Source: Leptospira sp. WS58.C1
GTDB lineage: Bacteria > Spirochaetota > Leptospiria > Leptospirales > Leptospiraceae
Length of the DNA: 64,000 bases
Direction: 5' to 3'
NCBI RefSeq assembly: GCF_040833995.1
Contig: NZ_CP162138.1
Coordinates: 124,001-188,000, forward strand
A program made the translations under genes and the position numbers. This document shows, one piece after another, positions 27,878 through 37,096 of this stretch. The notes below the pieces were generated by a model. It had not been told where the DNA came from. It was given only the letters and a program-made list of their open reading frames with translations, and made no database searches. Position 1 is the stretch's first letter. Each line of letters starts with the position of its first letter.

Positions 27878-29767
27878 CTATGCGGTTAAAGTTTGTTTTT
27901 TTCTCAGGAAATAAACCGCAATTCCGCCTGCGATGACTAGTCCCATTGCATAGAAGATCGCGAATTTTTTCACGGAGAGGAACAGATAACCGAGTAGGCT
28001 GCTATCACTTGGGACAGGGAATACTTTGGATTCGTTGGTCACATCGAAATACCAAGTTTTATATTCTTTTCCGCCGGAAGACACCCAAAGATTGAACTCA
28101 GAATATCCCGACTCGGAAGCCTTTCTGATATCATATTTTTCATAAGGATATTTCCAAGCGCCTGGGACCAAAATTGCCCAAGGGAATCCTGTGCTGTCCA
28201 GATATTTGTCAGTTCCGTTATTGTTCTTATACAATCCAGGGAAATGGATCTCTTGTTTTGTATTGAGAACATACGCATACAAGTCGTACGGGAAGGATCC
28301 CAGTTTGGCTCTTTCAACAGGAGCGTTGAATACGATCTCCACTGTTGCGATAAAACCTGGTTTGAATACATCCCCAGGGTGAACGTTCTGACCTCTAATT
28401 GTCTTGTTCGAGTCATCAAAGATCTGGTAACCTGATTTCAAATTTGCAGCGGTTACGCTCACGGTGTTTGGGGCTACTTCTACCTTTCCGTCCGCTTGGG
28501 TCAGTTTATAAGTGATAGAAGCGCCTACATCCACAGGCAACTTGATGAACAATTGGTGTCTATAACCTGCACCTTTTGCAACGTGTTGGTAAGTTCCTCT
28601 GAGTCTTACTATCTTTCCGGAAGAGTTCAGATCTTCTTCATTCTTGAATTGGATCACGTAATCGTTTAAGTCGGCATCACCTGCGGAAGGATATAGGTCC
28701 TCGTAAGCAACCGTGAATACTCCCTCTGCCGGATAGGCAACTTCGGTGGAACGAGTCGCGTCATTTGGATAGATATCCGTATCGTCAGGTACTCCGTCAC
28801 CGTCAGTATCGGCAACTTGGGTTGCTGGAAGATTGATCTCGTATCGAATGGTCCTATTGATCCCAAGAACCGATTCCAGGCTGATATATTGAGTAATTGA
28901 TTCTCCGCCGATCGAGATATCAATAGTGATATTTCCGACGGAAGTCGGAACGGTCAATGTTCCGGTTACTTTACCGGAAGAATCGGAGACGCCTTGGAAT
29001 AGTATATTATTATTTTCATCATATACTAGAACCGTCGCTCCGGGAACCACGTTAGATTTTTTATCTAATACAGTAAGGTTCAAAGGAATATTGATCGTTG
29101 TATTGTAGTTAAAACTCGGTTCTCCTTTCGGATCTTCTACCACAATGATAGCCACTGTAGGAGTTCCTGAAGAATCTCCTGATCCGGTATTCGAACCGCT
29201 TCCTGAATTAGAGCCGGTGTTCGAGTTATCGGAAGATCCATTCGATGCAGTTGAATCGGTATTTTCTCCTGATCCGGAGTTAGAAGAAGAACCGGAGCCT
29301 GAATCGGAAGATCCGGTGCTACTGTTTCCATTGGAAGAACTGGTATTATTACTTGCGGTATCGGAAGAAGAATTAGACCCGGAATTGGAATCATTCGGAC
29401 TTCCTGAATTTCCGGAAGAAGATCCGGATGTATTGGAAGTGTCCGAAGTATTCGAATTGGAAGAAGTCTGATCGGAAGAACCGCTGGAGCCGCTATTCGA
29501 ATCGCTATTTCCGGAATTGGAATCCGATGGGGTAGTGGTAGATCCTCCACTATTATTCGTACTATCCTCAGGTGGGGGGGTTACAGGATTACCGGAACCG
29601 TCTCCAGGAACAAATACTACTCCAGGGCTTCCACTATTTCCGGGAACTCCTCCGGTTGCGGTATGTTGGCTTCCTAAGAAGAAAAACGGAAGTAAAAGGC
29701 CGTTCTTTTTATTGCCACAATTAAAAACGAACCCGGCAATCATTGCCAGGGCTAGGAACTTTTTCAT
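27878..29767 (-). CDS. LruC-domain lipoprotein with Ser/Asn/Gly-rich linker
   Basis: About 629 residues, taking the ATG at 29767; an upstream in-frame ATG adds five residues. The signal peptide ends in lipobox FVFNC (Cys17). Residues about 55-200 are a low-complexity Ser/Asn/Gly/Thr stretch. A carboxypeptidase-regulatory/Ig-like domain follows (about 205-305), then a calcium-binding DTDGDGVPDDTDIYPND (near 325) and the LruC domain (about 335-590; EDLYPSAGDADLNDYVIQF). The C-terminus carries one membrane segment and a basic end. The name LruC comes from a Leptospira lipoprotein recognised by uveitis sera. Surface or outer-membrane placement is inferred. The double membrane anchoring (lipid and C-terminal helix) is odd. 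Confidence 0.85.
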   Translation of the reverse strand: MKKFLALAMIAGFVFNCGNKKNGLLLPFFFLGSQHTATGGVPGNSGSPGVVFVPGDGSGNPVTPPPEDSTNNSGGSTTTPSDSNSGNSDSNSGSSGSSDQTSSNSNTSDTSNTSGSSSGNSGSPNDSNSGSNSSSDTASNNTSSSNGNSSTGSSDSGSGSSSNSGSGENTDSTASNGSSDNSNTGSNSGSGSNTGSGDSSGTPTVAIIVVEDPKGEPSFNYNTTINIPLNLTVLDKKSNVVPGATVLVYDENNNILFQGVSDSSGKVTGTLTVPTSVGNITIDISIGGESITQYISLESVLGINRTIRYEINLPATQVADTDGDGVPDDTDIYPNDATRSTEVAYPAEGVFTVAYEDLYPSAGDADLNDYVIQFKNEEDLNSSGKIVRLRGTYQHVAKGAGYRHQLFIKLPVDVGASITYKLTQADGKVEVAPNTVSVTAANLKSGYQIFDDSNKTIRGQNVHPGDVFKPGFIATVEIVFNAPVERAKLGSFPYDLYAYVLNTKQEIHFPGLYKNNNGTDKYLDSTGFPWAILVPGAWKYPYEKYDIRKASESGYSEFNLWVSSGGKEYKTWYFDVTNESKVFPVPSDSSLLGYLFLSVKKFAIFYAMGLVIAGGIAVYFLRKKQTLTA

Positions 29768-29826
29768 GAAGGGTCTCCCCACTCTAATCTCTTTACATTA
29801 AGGAGACGGGGTGAAAAGGGTTGGTA

Positions 29827-30573
29827 CTACGGTCTATTAGGTTTTTTTCCTATATGAAGAACACTATTCCCGAAAACAAAATTAGTGTATCGAACCTTTT
29901 CGAAACCTGTTTTTTCCAATTTGGATTTTAAACTTTTTTGGTCCGGATAATAAAGTGAAGAAACCGGTAAATAATCGAACATTTCATTTTTGCCTCCCCA
30001 GAGTATATAACCGAAAAGGGGAACGATCCTGAAAAAATAAAAATCTGCGAACGCTTTTACAAAGGGATTTTCGACTTTTCCTACGTCGAGATTTGCGAAT
30101 ACTCCGCCGGGTTTGAGCACTCTGTAAATTTCCGACAAGGCTTTGTCTAGATCGTTCACATTTCGGAGACCGAATCCGATGCTGACAGCATCCAAGCTTT
30201 CATTCTTAACCTGGGAAAGATTGGTGGCATCTCCCCATTCTACTTTGGCTCTACCTTGGGTAATCGGTTTTTCTAATCTTGTTTTTGCGACTTCTAACAT
30301 GTTTTCGGAGAAGTCCAGGCTTAGTAAAGATTCCACTCGTTTGGACTTTTCCAGACGGATGGAGATATCACCTGTTCCGCAACAAAGATCTAAAACTCGG
30401 ATAGGCCCCTTGGTTTCCGTTTCGATCTCTTTGACCAGTCTATTCTTCCAAGATCTGTGTAAGAACAAGCTACTACAATCGTTGAAACGATCGTATTTGG
30501 AAGCGATCCGGTTGAAATTTACTCGAACGAAATCGGCCTTCGTATCTGAAGAAGGCATTTGAAAAGAGGCCAT
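29827..30573 (-). CDS. ubiE: Demethylmenaquinone methyltransferase (UbiE/MenG family)
   Basis: A 248-residue SAM-dependent methyltransferase that adds the ring C-methyl in menaquinone (or ubiquinone) synthesis. It has motif I VLDLCCGTGDISIRL, LSLDFSENMLEVAK, and the family-specific DAVSIGFGLRNVNDLDKALSEIYRVLKPGG. WGGKNEMFDYLPVS corresponds to the UbiE YxYLPxS signature. Length is typical. An alternative start at the ATG at 30558 would shorten it by five residues. It is transcribed divergently from the ExbB-like gene at 30670. Confidence 0.93.
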   Translation of the reverse strand: MASFQMPSSDTKADFVRVNFNRIASKYDRFNDCSSLFLHRSWKNRLVKEIETETKGPIRVLDLCCGTGDISIRLEKSKRVESLLSLDFSENMLEVAKTRLEKPITQGRAKVEWGDATNLSQVKNESLDAVSIGFGLRNVNDLDKALSEIYRVLKPGGVFANLDVGKVENPFVKAFADFYFFRIVPLFGYILWGGKNEMFDYLPVSSLYYPDQKSLKSKLEKTGFEKVRYTNFVFGNSVLHIGKKPNRP

Positions 30574-30669
30574 TTCCCTTAGGATTTTGACGGATCTATA
30601 GGGTGCAAGAGGGATTTGGATTTTTGTTCGGATGACAGAAAGGATAAGGCCCCGTATTTTGGAGAAACG

Positions 30670-31146
30670 ATGAAAGACCTAAGCTTTCTACAAAGATTGG
30701 ATTGGGTTTCGGGGCTGATCATTCTTCTTTCCGTTTGGAATCTCGGAACGTTTATCCATGTATGGAGTATTCTTCCGAAAAGAAAAGAGTCCTTAAAACA
30801 AAACTTCTTAACCGAAAACAATCCTTCCATCTGGGAGGAAAAACTTTCGGAAGTATTATTTCCCATAGAAACTAAACTTTCCTGGATGAAACATTTGGCC
30901 GGGATCTCAACTATGCTCGGACTTTTAGGGACCGTGCTCGGGATCTCCGAGGCTTTCTCTTCCCTACAGGCGGCGGGAACGGTTAGTTTAGATGCGTTTG
31001 CAGGTGGGATTAAGCTCGCACTTGTAACCACGATCCTCGGATTATTCGTCGCGATCCCTTCCTTATTCGGTTTCCAATTCTTAAAACATAGATTATTGGA
31101 CTTGGAAAGAGAAGCATTGTCCTGGTTAAAGATCCCTCCTAGGTAG
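30670..31146 (+). CDS. MotA/TolQ/ExbB proton-channel family protein (second system)
   Basis: A 158-residue protein with three membrane segments and the family core HLAGISTMLGLLGTVLGISEAFSSL followed by GIKLALVTTILGLFVAIPSLFGFQFL. I chose ATG 30670, preceded by GGAG with 5 bases between, over an in-frame ATG 54 bases upstream. It pairs with the ExbD-like gene 6 bases downstream. No TonB or TolA gene follows, unlike the set at 7209-8924. It may power a different transducer or a TonB encoded elsewhere. Confidence 0.88.
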   Translation: MKDLSFLQRLDWVSGLIILLSVWNLGTFIHVWSILPKRKESLKQNFLTENNPSIWEEKLSEVLFPIETKLSWMKHLAGISTMLGLLGTVLGISEAFSSLQAAGTVSLDAFAGGIKLALVTTILGLFVAIPSLFGFQFLKHRLLDLEREALSWLKIPPR

Positions 31147-31152
31147 GAAAAA

Positions 31153-31548
31153 ATGCGAAAGTCGATCTTAAAAGAAGAAGATCCTGGGATAGATCTGACC
31201 AGTTTTATAGACGTAGTATTTATACTTCTTGTCTTCGTAATGTTGGCGGTCAGTTTCCGAAAGGAGATCCGGTCCATTCCATTAGAACTTCCTAAAGTAG
31301 GGCAGGGTGAAGATCCGAAAGGAGAAAGAGTCGAATTCGTACTTTTGACTGACGGTTCTTATAGAATAGGAGAGGAAAAGGTCCAAAAATCCGTTTTGGA
31401 AGAAAAACTAAAACAGGGGCTTGTTAAAGAAAAAGAAGTCCGATTTTTCGCGGATAAAACTGCCAACTACGAAGAAATCGTGAAAGTATTGGATTTGTTA
31501 AGCAAATCCGGAGCATCTTCCCTGGAGTTGGCTGTCCAAGGACAATAA
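31153..31548 (+). CDS. ExbD/TolR family protein (second system)
   Basis: A 131-residue protein with one membrane helix after IDLTSFIDVVFILLVFVMLAVSF. The proton-relay Asp is in FIDVV. A periplasmic domain with EEIVKVLDLLSKSGASSLELAVQ follows. Length is typical of ExbD. It is separated from the ExbB-like gene by 6 bases and ends convergently 5 bases from the MazG-like gene. Confidence 0.9.
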   Translation: MRKSILKEEDPGIDLTSFIDVVFILLVFVMLAVSFRKEIRSIPLELPKVGQGEDPKGERVEFVLLTDGSYRIGEEKVQKSVLEEKLKQGLVKEKEVRFFADKTANYEEIVKVLDLLSKSGASSLELAVQGQ

Positions 31549-31553
31549 AAATA

Positions 31554-31886
31554 TTAAAGATCCTTTAACTTAGGATTGTTCTTGTGACGATCCTTGTCAC
31601 GAGTTGTGTTCTTTTCCAAAGTAGCCTTAAAAGCTTCCTCCAAGGAAATCCCCATTTGGTTGGCTAAACACGTTAGAACAAAAAGGATATCTCCTAATTC
31701 CTTAGCTAATCCCTCCGGATCTTCTCCTTTTTTGAATGATTGGTCTCCGTATTTTCTTGCGACCAAACGGGAGAATTCTCCCACTTCTTCCATTAAAATG
31801 GCAAGGTTCGTAAGTTCCGAAAAATATTTTACTCCGATGGTCTTGATCCAATCATCTACCGTCTTTTGGGCTTCGTCGAAGTTCAT
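31554..31886 (-). CDS. MazG-like nucleotide pyrophosphohydrolase
   Basis: A 110-residue all-alpha NTP-PPase. The metal-binding motif is present as EEVGEFSRLVARKYG, then AKELGDILFVLTCLANQMGI (EExxE and ExxD), the pattern of short MazG/RS21-C6-type enzymes. It would hydrolyse nucleoside triphosphates to monophosphates and pyrophosphate as house-cleaning. The short length and single domain match the MazG-like rather than the full MazG family. Its ATG overlaps the SGNH gene stop by 4 bases, so it is translationally coupled to the glycan operon. Confidence 0.88.
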   Translation of the reverse strand: MNFDEAQKTVDDWIKTIGVKYFSELTNLAILMEEVGEFSRLVARKYGDQSFKKGEDPEGLAKELGDILFVLTCLANQMGISLEEAFKATLEKNTTRDKDRHKNNPKLKDL

Positions 31887-32953
31887 CTTGTTTTGGGAAG
31901 ATTTCCCTTTTCCTGTAAAAATTCGACCAGAAATCTAGTAGGTTCCGCATAACATCCGCCGCTGAGATGATGAGGATCTATAAACTTTTGGCATTTCATT
32001 CGGGAACGATATTCTTCCATATCCAATACTAAGGTTTCCGGATATTCTTGTACCAGTTTATTTCGTAAGCGGATCCATTCTTGGAAGAATGGAGCTGATC
32101 TTACCTTTTCGGAAAAAGTGGAATATAATAAAGGAGTCCATAAGACTACTTTAATATGATTCTCTCTTGCGGTTTTTAAAAAATTCCTAAGAAAGTATTC
32201 TTGGACCTTGGAACTTTTGAAATTTTTATATGACTCGTTAAAAATCCTCTCGGATTCCGAACCTAATTTATCTTCCGGAGTATTCGCCAAGAGTCCGTTC
32301 GGAATTCCTCCCTTGAACTTGTCTGATTCGTTGATAAGAATATCCCGAACATACATAAGTTGTTGGACTTCCCACGGATTTTTGATCCTGGAAAATGCTT
32401 CCTTAAACCTGGGAGGAAATACGGAAGTCCTGAATACTCTCGCTTTTAGAAAACTATCCCATTCATTTGTGGAGAATATATCCCAGTATTTTAAGAAAAA
32501 TGGGAAATCATAAGAATAACGTAATGGATATCTGTTCGCGAAATCGGTCCCAGAATCGGGATAATATTCCAAAATGGCGTAATCTAAGGGAATTTCTTTC
32601 TTAAGAAGTTTTTCCAAAGTGAAATTATGGAAAGAATAAGGAGCGGAAGGCCCTGAAAGATTGTATACGATCAGGCCCGGGCTTTCCTTTGCAAATTCTA
32701 CTAAGGAAAATTCTCCCATGTGAGAAGTTCCAAAGAACGTGAGCACTTTTTGGTCTTCCGTTTTTGAATCCGTCTCTTTTTTCATAGTAGAAAGGACCTT
32801 GTCTTTCATATTATAAAAATAATATTCAGCTCCTGTTTCCGTATAAGGCCTGATCTTCTCGGAAGAAAGAAGTCGATCCCATACGATGAGTAAGGCGGCA
32901 ATCCCGAGAGGGATCCAAAGAATTTTGCGCTGTAACAAAGGAATTTTTTTCAT
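31883..32953 (-). CDS. SGNH-like (DltD-like) protein paired with MBOAT
   Basis: A 356-residue protein anchored by an N-terminal membrane helix (about residues 11-27). It has an SGNH-hydrolase layout: block I LTFFGTSHMGEF (nucleophile Ser) near residue 73 and block V IDPHHLSGGCY (Asp-His) near residue 332. Such proteins act outside the membrane as the second component of O-acylation systems such as DltD or AlgJ/X. It lies 3 bases after the MBOAT gene in the same operon, which supports an acyl-transfer role on a surface glycan. Confidence 0.75.
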   Translation of the reverse strand: MKKIPLLQRKILWIPLGIAALLIVWDRLLSSEKIRPYTETGAEYYFYNMKDKVLSTMKKETDSKTEDQKVLTFFGTSHMGEFSLVEFAKESPGLIVYNLSGPSAPYSFHNFTLEKLLKKEIPLDYAILEYYPDSGTDFANRYPLRYSYDFPFFLKYWDIFSTNEWDSFLKARVFRTSVFPPRFKEAFSRIKNPWEVQQLMYVRDILINESDKFKGGIPNGLLANTPEDKLGSESERIFNESYKNFKSSKVQEYFLRNFLKTARENHIKVVLWTPLLYSTFSEKVRSAPFFQEWIRLRNKLVQEYPETLVLDMEEYRSRMKCQKFIDPHHLSGGCYAEPTRFLVEFLQEKGNLPKTR

Positions 32954-32956
32954 AAT

Positions 32957-34354
32957 CTAAAACGCGAAGTAGATAAAATCTTGTCCCTTGCCCGCGTAAT
33001 TTCCGAAGATCAAAGCTCCGATCAACAGAAAAGCAAGTAAAAGTTTGGCCCTGTTTCTTTGGAACCAAAGAGGATAATGTGCCGGAGCTTCCGCAGCATG
33101 GAAAATGATTCCTCCGATAATATAAGGAATTACTAAATTGAAAGAAAGAGTACTAGCCTGCTCAGGACGGATATGAAGAAACCAGCTTTTGAAAATGTAA
33201 AAACAATCCCCTATATTAAAAGAACGGAAGAATACCGCCGCAAGTGTAAATAATAGATATGTCCATAGGATCCGAACCCCTTGGAAAAATTTCCCGGTTT
33301 CAGGCAGGACCCTCAAACCCTTTCTTTCCATGAACCTTTCCACAAACAGAAAGAATCCGTGAGAAAGTCCCCAGGCTAAAAATGTCCAGTTTGCTCCATG
33401 CCATAAACCCCCCAAAGCGAAAGTGATCGTTTGGTTGATATTGGTCCTGAACTCGGAGATCCTGCTTCCACCCAAAGGAATATAAATATAATCCTTAAGC
33501 CAAGTGCCCAGGGTGATATGCCATTTTCTCCAAAGCTCATGGATGTTCTTGCTGAAAAATGGAGCGTTGAAGTTCCTCGGTATATTAAATCCGAATAATA
33601 AAGCGCAACCTCTAGCTACGTCCGTATATCCGGAGAAGTCGGAATATACCTGCCAAGTAAATCCGATAGCCGCCAAAAGTAAAGATCCGCTTCCGTATTC
33701 TTTCGGTCTTAAAAATACAGGATCGATCAAACTTCCTAAATTGTCGGCGATCAGGATCTTTTTGCATGCTCCGAGTCCGACCAAAAATAACCCGATATAG
33801 ATCGCGGTCTTATGAATTCTTAAATGTTCCAGTCTCGGGAAAAAATCTTTCGCCCTCATGATAGGTCCTGCGACCAACTGAGGGAAAAATAACAAGAACA
33901 AAGTAAAATGGAAGAAACTCGGAAGCTCTTCCACCTTTCCACGATAGACATCTATCATGAAAGCCATGACTTGAAATGTATAAAAGCTGATGGCTAAAGG
34001 AAGAATGATCCTAAAAGAAAATGTACTCGTATTAAATAGGGATAAATTCGTTACGTAGAATAGATTGTCAGAAACGAAATAAAAATATTTGAATATTCCT
34101 AAGTTGATCAAGTCGATCAATACGATAATCGTGAGCAATTTTTTACTTTTTGTCTTTGCGATCGGCTGTAAGAAAAGATAATTTACAAATACGATCCCCA
34201 TGAGATGCAAAAGGAAAGGGGGATTCCAAGACGCGTAAAATGCTAAGGATGCAATGAGCAATACCCATTCTCTGTACTTGCGACTTTCCCAAGACCAATA
34301 TAGAACATAAACGATCAGAAAGAATACGAAAAATAAAGTGGAGGTAAAGATCAT
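32957..34354 (-). CDS. MBOAT family O-acyltransferase (1)
   Basis: A 465-residue membrane-bound O-acyltransferase with about 11-12 helices. AlgI/DltB-type motifs are clear: ISFYTFQVMAFMIDVYRG, FPQLVAGPIMRAKDFFP, YSDFSGYTDVARGCALLFGFNIPRNFNAPF, LWRKWHITLGTWLKDYIYIPLGGSR and the catalytic His in GGLWHGANWTFLAWG. It carries acyl (probably acetyl) groups across the membrane to a glycan acceptor. It is flanked by SGNH-like genes on both sides. Confidence 0.93.
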   Translation of the reverse strand: MIFTSTLFFVFFLIVYVLYWSWESRKYREWVLLIASLAFYASWNPPFLLHLMGIVFVNYLFLQPIAKTKSKKLLTIIVLIDLINLGIFKYFYFVSDNLFYVTNLSLFNTSTFSFRIILPLAISFYTFQVMAFMIDVYRGKVEELPSFFHFTLFLLFFPQLVAGPIMRAKDFFPRLEHLRIHKTAIYIGLFLVGLGACKKILIADNLGSLIDPVFLRPKEYGSGSLLLAAIGFTWQVYSDFSGYTDVARGCALLFGFNIPRNFNAPFFSKNIHELWRKWHITLGTWLKDYIYIPLGGSRISEFRTNINQTITFALGGLWHGANWTFLAWGLSHGFFLFVERFMERKGLRVLPETGKFFQGVRILWTYLLFTLAAVFFRSFNIGDCFYIFKSWFLHIRPEQASTLSFNLVIPYIIGGIIFHAAEAPAHYPLWFQRNRAKLLLAFLLIGALIFGNYAGKGQDFIYFAF

Positions 34355-34356
34355 TT

Positions 34357-35523
34357 TTATTTTTTCCGGTTCAACCCAAGGATAGAGGGTAAGTCGGCGG
34401 AAAATATCGCGGAGAATTTTTCCATTCCTGCCTTATTCAAATGGATAAGATCGTAATAATAATCCCCGTTATTTGCTCCATCTAGGCTCGCTTGATAATC
34501 GAGTAGCGGGGTAGTCGGATCAATCTTTCGGATCTCTTCTTCCCAGATCTTATTCCTGTCCGGACTTCTCCAATTCTTAATGATCTCACTATACGGTGCG
34601 ATCACTCCTATGATCTTGATCTTTTGTCCATTTTCCAGGCCGACTTGGCGAATATCATTATGCAGGATCTTTAATCTATGGAAGTAGTTGTTCACCTGTT
34701 TGGTCCTTTCTACTTTGATAGGAGTTTTTTCTCCTAATCCGCAGGTGTCCCAGATCGCTTTCTTATGGAATTGGTCCGAACCCACAGGAGCAGCGATCCC
34801 ATTCCCAGGATTTGTGATTTTCAAACAAGATTTGATATCTTTTACTTCCGGGAACATACTGATACTCGGAAGATTTGTATTCTCATGCGGCCAAGGAGTA
34901 AGCTTTGCTTCTTTTTTCCTTCTGCTGATATCTTTCAAACGTTTGGACGGATCTAAGATAAAATCCCTGATATCCCTTCTGTATGCGATACTTTTGAACG
35001 CCAAAAATCCAAGATCGTCATAACGCACATTATAATTGAATTCGTAGATTAAAGGAAAAGCCATTCTTCTATCCAACTCTCCAAGCATAGCAAGAGTGTG
35101 GATTTGTAGGTCTTCTTGGTCTACCCACGGCGTGGAGATTTCCAGAATATGTAAGACGGTATGTACTTTAGGGAATTTAGGAAGAAGGTTCCGCACAAGT
35201 GCATCTTGTACTACAAGTTCGGTCCCTTCCATTGCTATGGATTGGATCTTCTCCCCGTAAGGTTCCAAGGTCTCGTTTAAAGTTTTAAGAGAAAGCCCCT
35301 GGTGAGCGACCGAGGTTCCAAGAAGAAGGATCGTAGGTTCGAACTCGGCCTTCTTCTCCAAGACGTAATCGGTGTTTCGGATAACGTTTGCTGCGAAGGA
35401 TCCTTTTTTTAAATAAGGTCTATAAACTCCCGTTTGTAGGCATAAATCGAATAAGGCCAATACGAGGATCGGTATCCAAAAACTTCTCTGACGGATCAAA
35501 CTGATATACGGATTCACTTTCAC
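34357..35523 (-). CDS. SGNH-like protein paired with MBOAT (2)
   Basis: A 388-residue protein with one N-terminal membrane helix (about residues 14-30). Block I is ILLLGTSVAHQGLS (Ser) near residue 68 and block V is YYDLIHLNKAGMEKF (Asp, His) near residue 361, as in AlgJ/AlgX-type acetyltransferases. It lies one base from the MBOAT gene at 35525 and two bases from that at 32957. It shows little similarity to the 31883 protein beyond the motifs, so the two pairs may have different acceptors. Confidence 0.72.
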   Translation of the reverse strand: MKVNPYISLIRQRSFWIPILVLALFDLCLQTGVYRPYLKKGSFAANVIRNTDYVLEKKAEFEPTILLLGTSVAHQGLSLKTLNETLEPYGEKIQSIAMEGTELVVQDALVRNLLPKFPKVHTVLHILEISTPWVDQEDLQIHTLAMLGELDRRMAFPLIYEFNYNVRYDDLGFLAFKSIAYRRDIRDFILDPSKRLKDISRRKKEAKLTPWPHENTNLPSISMFPEVKDIKSCLKITNPGNGIAAPVGSDQFHKKAIWDTCGLGEKTPIKVERTKQVNNYFHRLKILHNDIRQVGLENGQKIKIIGVIAPYSEIIKNWRSPDRNKIWEEEIRKIDPTTPLLDYQASLDGANNGDYYYDLIHLNKAGMEKFSAIFSADLPSILGLNRKK

Positions 35524-35524
35524 C

Positions 35525-37033
35525 TCAGAAATCGAAATACAGGAAGTTTTGACCTCCTGCTCCGAAGAACAGAATGATAAATAGATTCGCAGTGACGAAT
35601 ACTCCGAACTTTTTCTTATTTTCCACGATCGTTTCTATCGGGTTTCGGGAGAAATAATAGGAAAGAATGAAACAGATCACAAGTAATATTCCGTAATCGT
35701 AATTTACAAAAGTTTTAACGGAATAGATCCCGCCGGGTACTGCGAAGACCAGCGATTTCATCATTGCCCAGGCGGCTTTCATTGTTTTGGCACGGAACAT
35801 AATGAATCCGAAAGAAAGACAGAACATGGTGAAAACTCGAGCTCCGATATCGTAACTTATGCCGCCTCTTTCGTTTAACCAAGAGGCAAGCTTGGTTTTG
35901 GAATATTCTCTATGAATTCCGAGCATAATCCCCTGCCAGAGTCCCCACCCGACAAAATGATAAGCAGCTCCATGCCAAATACCTGCGAATAGCCAAGTGA
36001 TAAAAAGGTTTCTGTACCCTTTTAAAACTCCTACTCTGGAACCGCCGAGAGGTATATAAATATAATCCCGGATCCAAGTGGAGAAGGAGATATGCCAACG
36101 AGACCAATGATCCGCGATATTCCTTGCCACCATCGGAAAGTTGAAGTTCGGATCGAATTTGTATCCGAAAAGTCTTGCGGTTCCGATCGCGATATCGGTA
36201 TATCCCGCAAAGTCGAAATAGATCTGCCATCCGAAAGCCAAAGCTCCGACCCAGATCTCGGCGGGATTTAGAATTTTATAATTATTGAATGTAAAGTCTA
36301 CTACCTTAGCCAGATTATCCGCGAATACGATCTTTCTGGTAAATCCCATTAGGATCTGAGCAAAAGCGATCTGCACATCATCTGCAGTGACTTTTGGAGT
36401 ATCGTCCAAATCCCTAAAAAATGTGTGAGCACGAACGATCGGTCCTGCCACCAATTGAGGGAAGAAGGATACGTACAAAGCAAAATCCAAGAAGGACTTA
36501 CGAGCCTCCAGATTCCTTCGGAATACGTCTATGGTATAACTCATAGACTGGAACGTATAAAAAGAAATACCGACAGGCAAAATGATCTTTAGATGTTCTA
36601 TCTTGAGAGGCTCACCTGTGGAGATCTGATTGATTAAGTCGGCAAAAACTTCCAAAAGGAAATTTGTGTATTTGAAATAAGCTAAGATCCCAAGATTTGT
36701 GATGAGAGATACGATCAAGCAGAGTCTTCTGAACTTTTCAGAGACTTCCGCTTTACTCATCAATCTTCCCGCAGCATAGTCCACGACCATGGAAACGATC
36801 AGGATTATGATATATAAGTTGATATTATAATTACAGAAGGATAGATCGATCCAGTTCTCGTACCAAGAAGAGGTCCTGATATCGTCACAAACTATCGTAG
36901 CAGGATGCCAAGCGTTATAGAAGTAGAGACTGGCAAGAAGAAGGAAAACCCGTTGGTATGTACCTTTTAGGATCTTTGCTAAGATCAAAACGATCGGCAA
37001 AAATACGAGAAAATGGGCTGAATTGAACAGCAT
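35525..37033 (-). CDS. MBOAT family O-acyltransferase (2)
   Basis: A 502-residue paralogue of the 32957 protein. It has the same motif series: ISFYTFQSMSYTIDVFRRN, FPQLVAGPIVRAHTFF, YFDFAGYTDIAIGTARLFGYKFDPNFNFP, HWSRWHISFSTWIRDYIYIPLGGSR and catalytic His in AGIWHGAAYHFVGWG. It heads a tightly spaced MBOAT-SGNH-MBOAT-SGNH-mazG-like run. The upstream gap to the GT-C-like gene is 63 bases. Confidence 0.93.
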   Translation of the reverse strand: MLFNSAHFLVFLPIVLILAKILKGTYQRVFLLLASLYFYNAWHPATIVCDDIRTSSWYENWIDLSFCNYNINLYIIILIVSMVVDYAAGRLMSKAEVSEKFRRLCLIVSLITNLGILAYFKYTNFLLEVFADLINQISTGEPLKIEHLKIILPVGISFYTFQSMSYTIDVFRRNLEARKSFLDFALYVSFFPQLVAGPIVRAHTFFRDLDDTPKVTADDVQIAFAQILMGFTRKIVFADNLAKVVDFTFNNYKILNPAEIWVGALAFGWQIYFDFAGYTDIAIGTARLFGYKFDPNFNFPMVARNIADHWSRWHISFSTWIRDYIYIPLGGSRVGVLKGYRNLFITWLFAGIWHGAAYHFVGWGLWQGIMLGIHREYSKTKLASWLNERGGISYDIGARVFTMFCLSFGFIMFRAKTMKAAWAMMKSLVFAVPGGIYSVKTFVNYDYGILLVICFILSYYFSRNPIETIVENKKKFGVFVTANLFIILFFGAGGQNFLYFDF

Positions 37034-37096
37034 TCGTTCGTTTGTCCTCGACTCCTGTGCAGTTTTTTGGACTGAGAGAAACCCACAAGCACTTAT

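Noticed and set aside
29137..29801. Long frames on both strands inside the LruC-domain gene (Pro/Ile- and Glu/Pro-rich)
   Set aside because: They are mirror frames of the repetitive Ser/Asn/Gly coding tract; their low complexity comes from the gene on the other frame.
30579..31277. Minus-strand frame of about 230 codons opposite the second ExbB-ExbD pair
   Set aside because: It runs antisense to well-supported genes, and its sequence has no recognisable domain.
31554..31886. MazG-like gene as part of a toxin-antitoxin system
   Set aside because: No MazEF-like partner is nearby; it is coupled to glycan-acylation genes instead.
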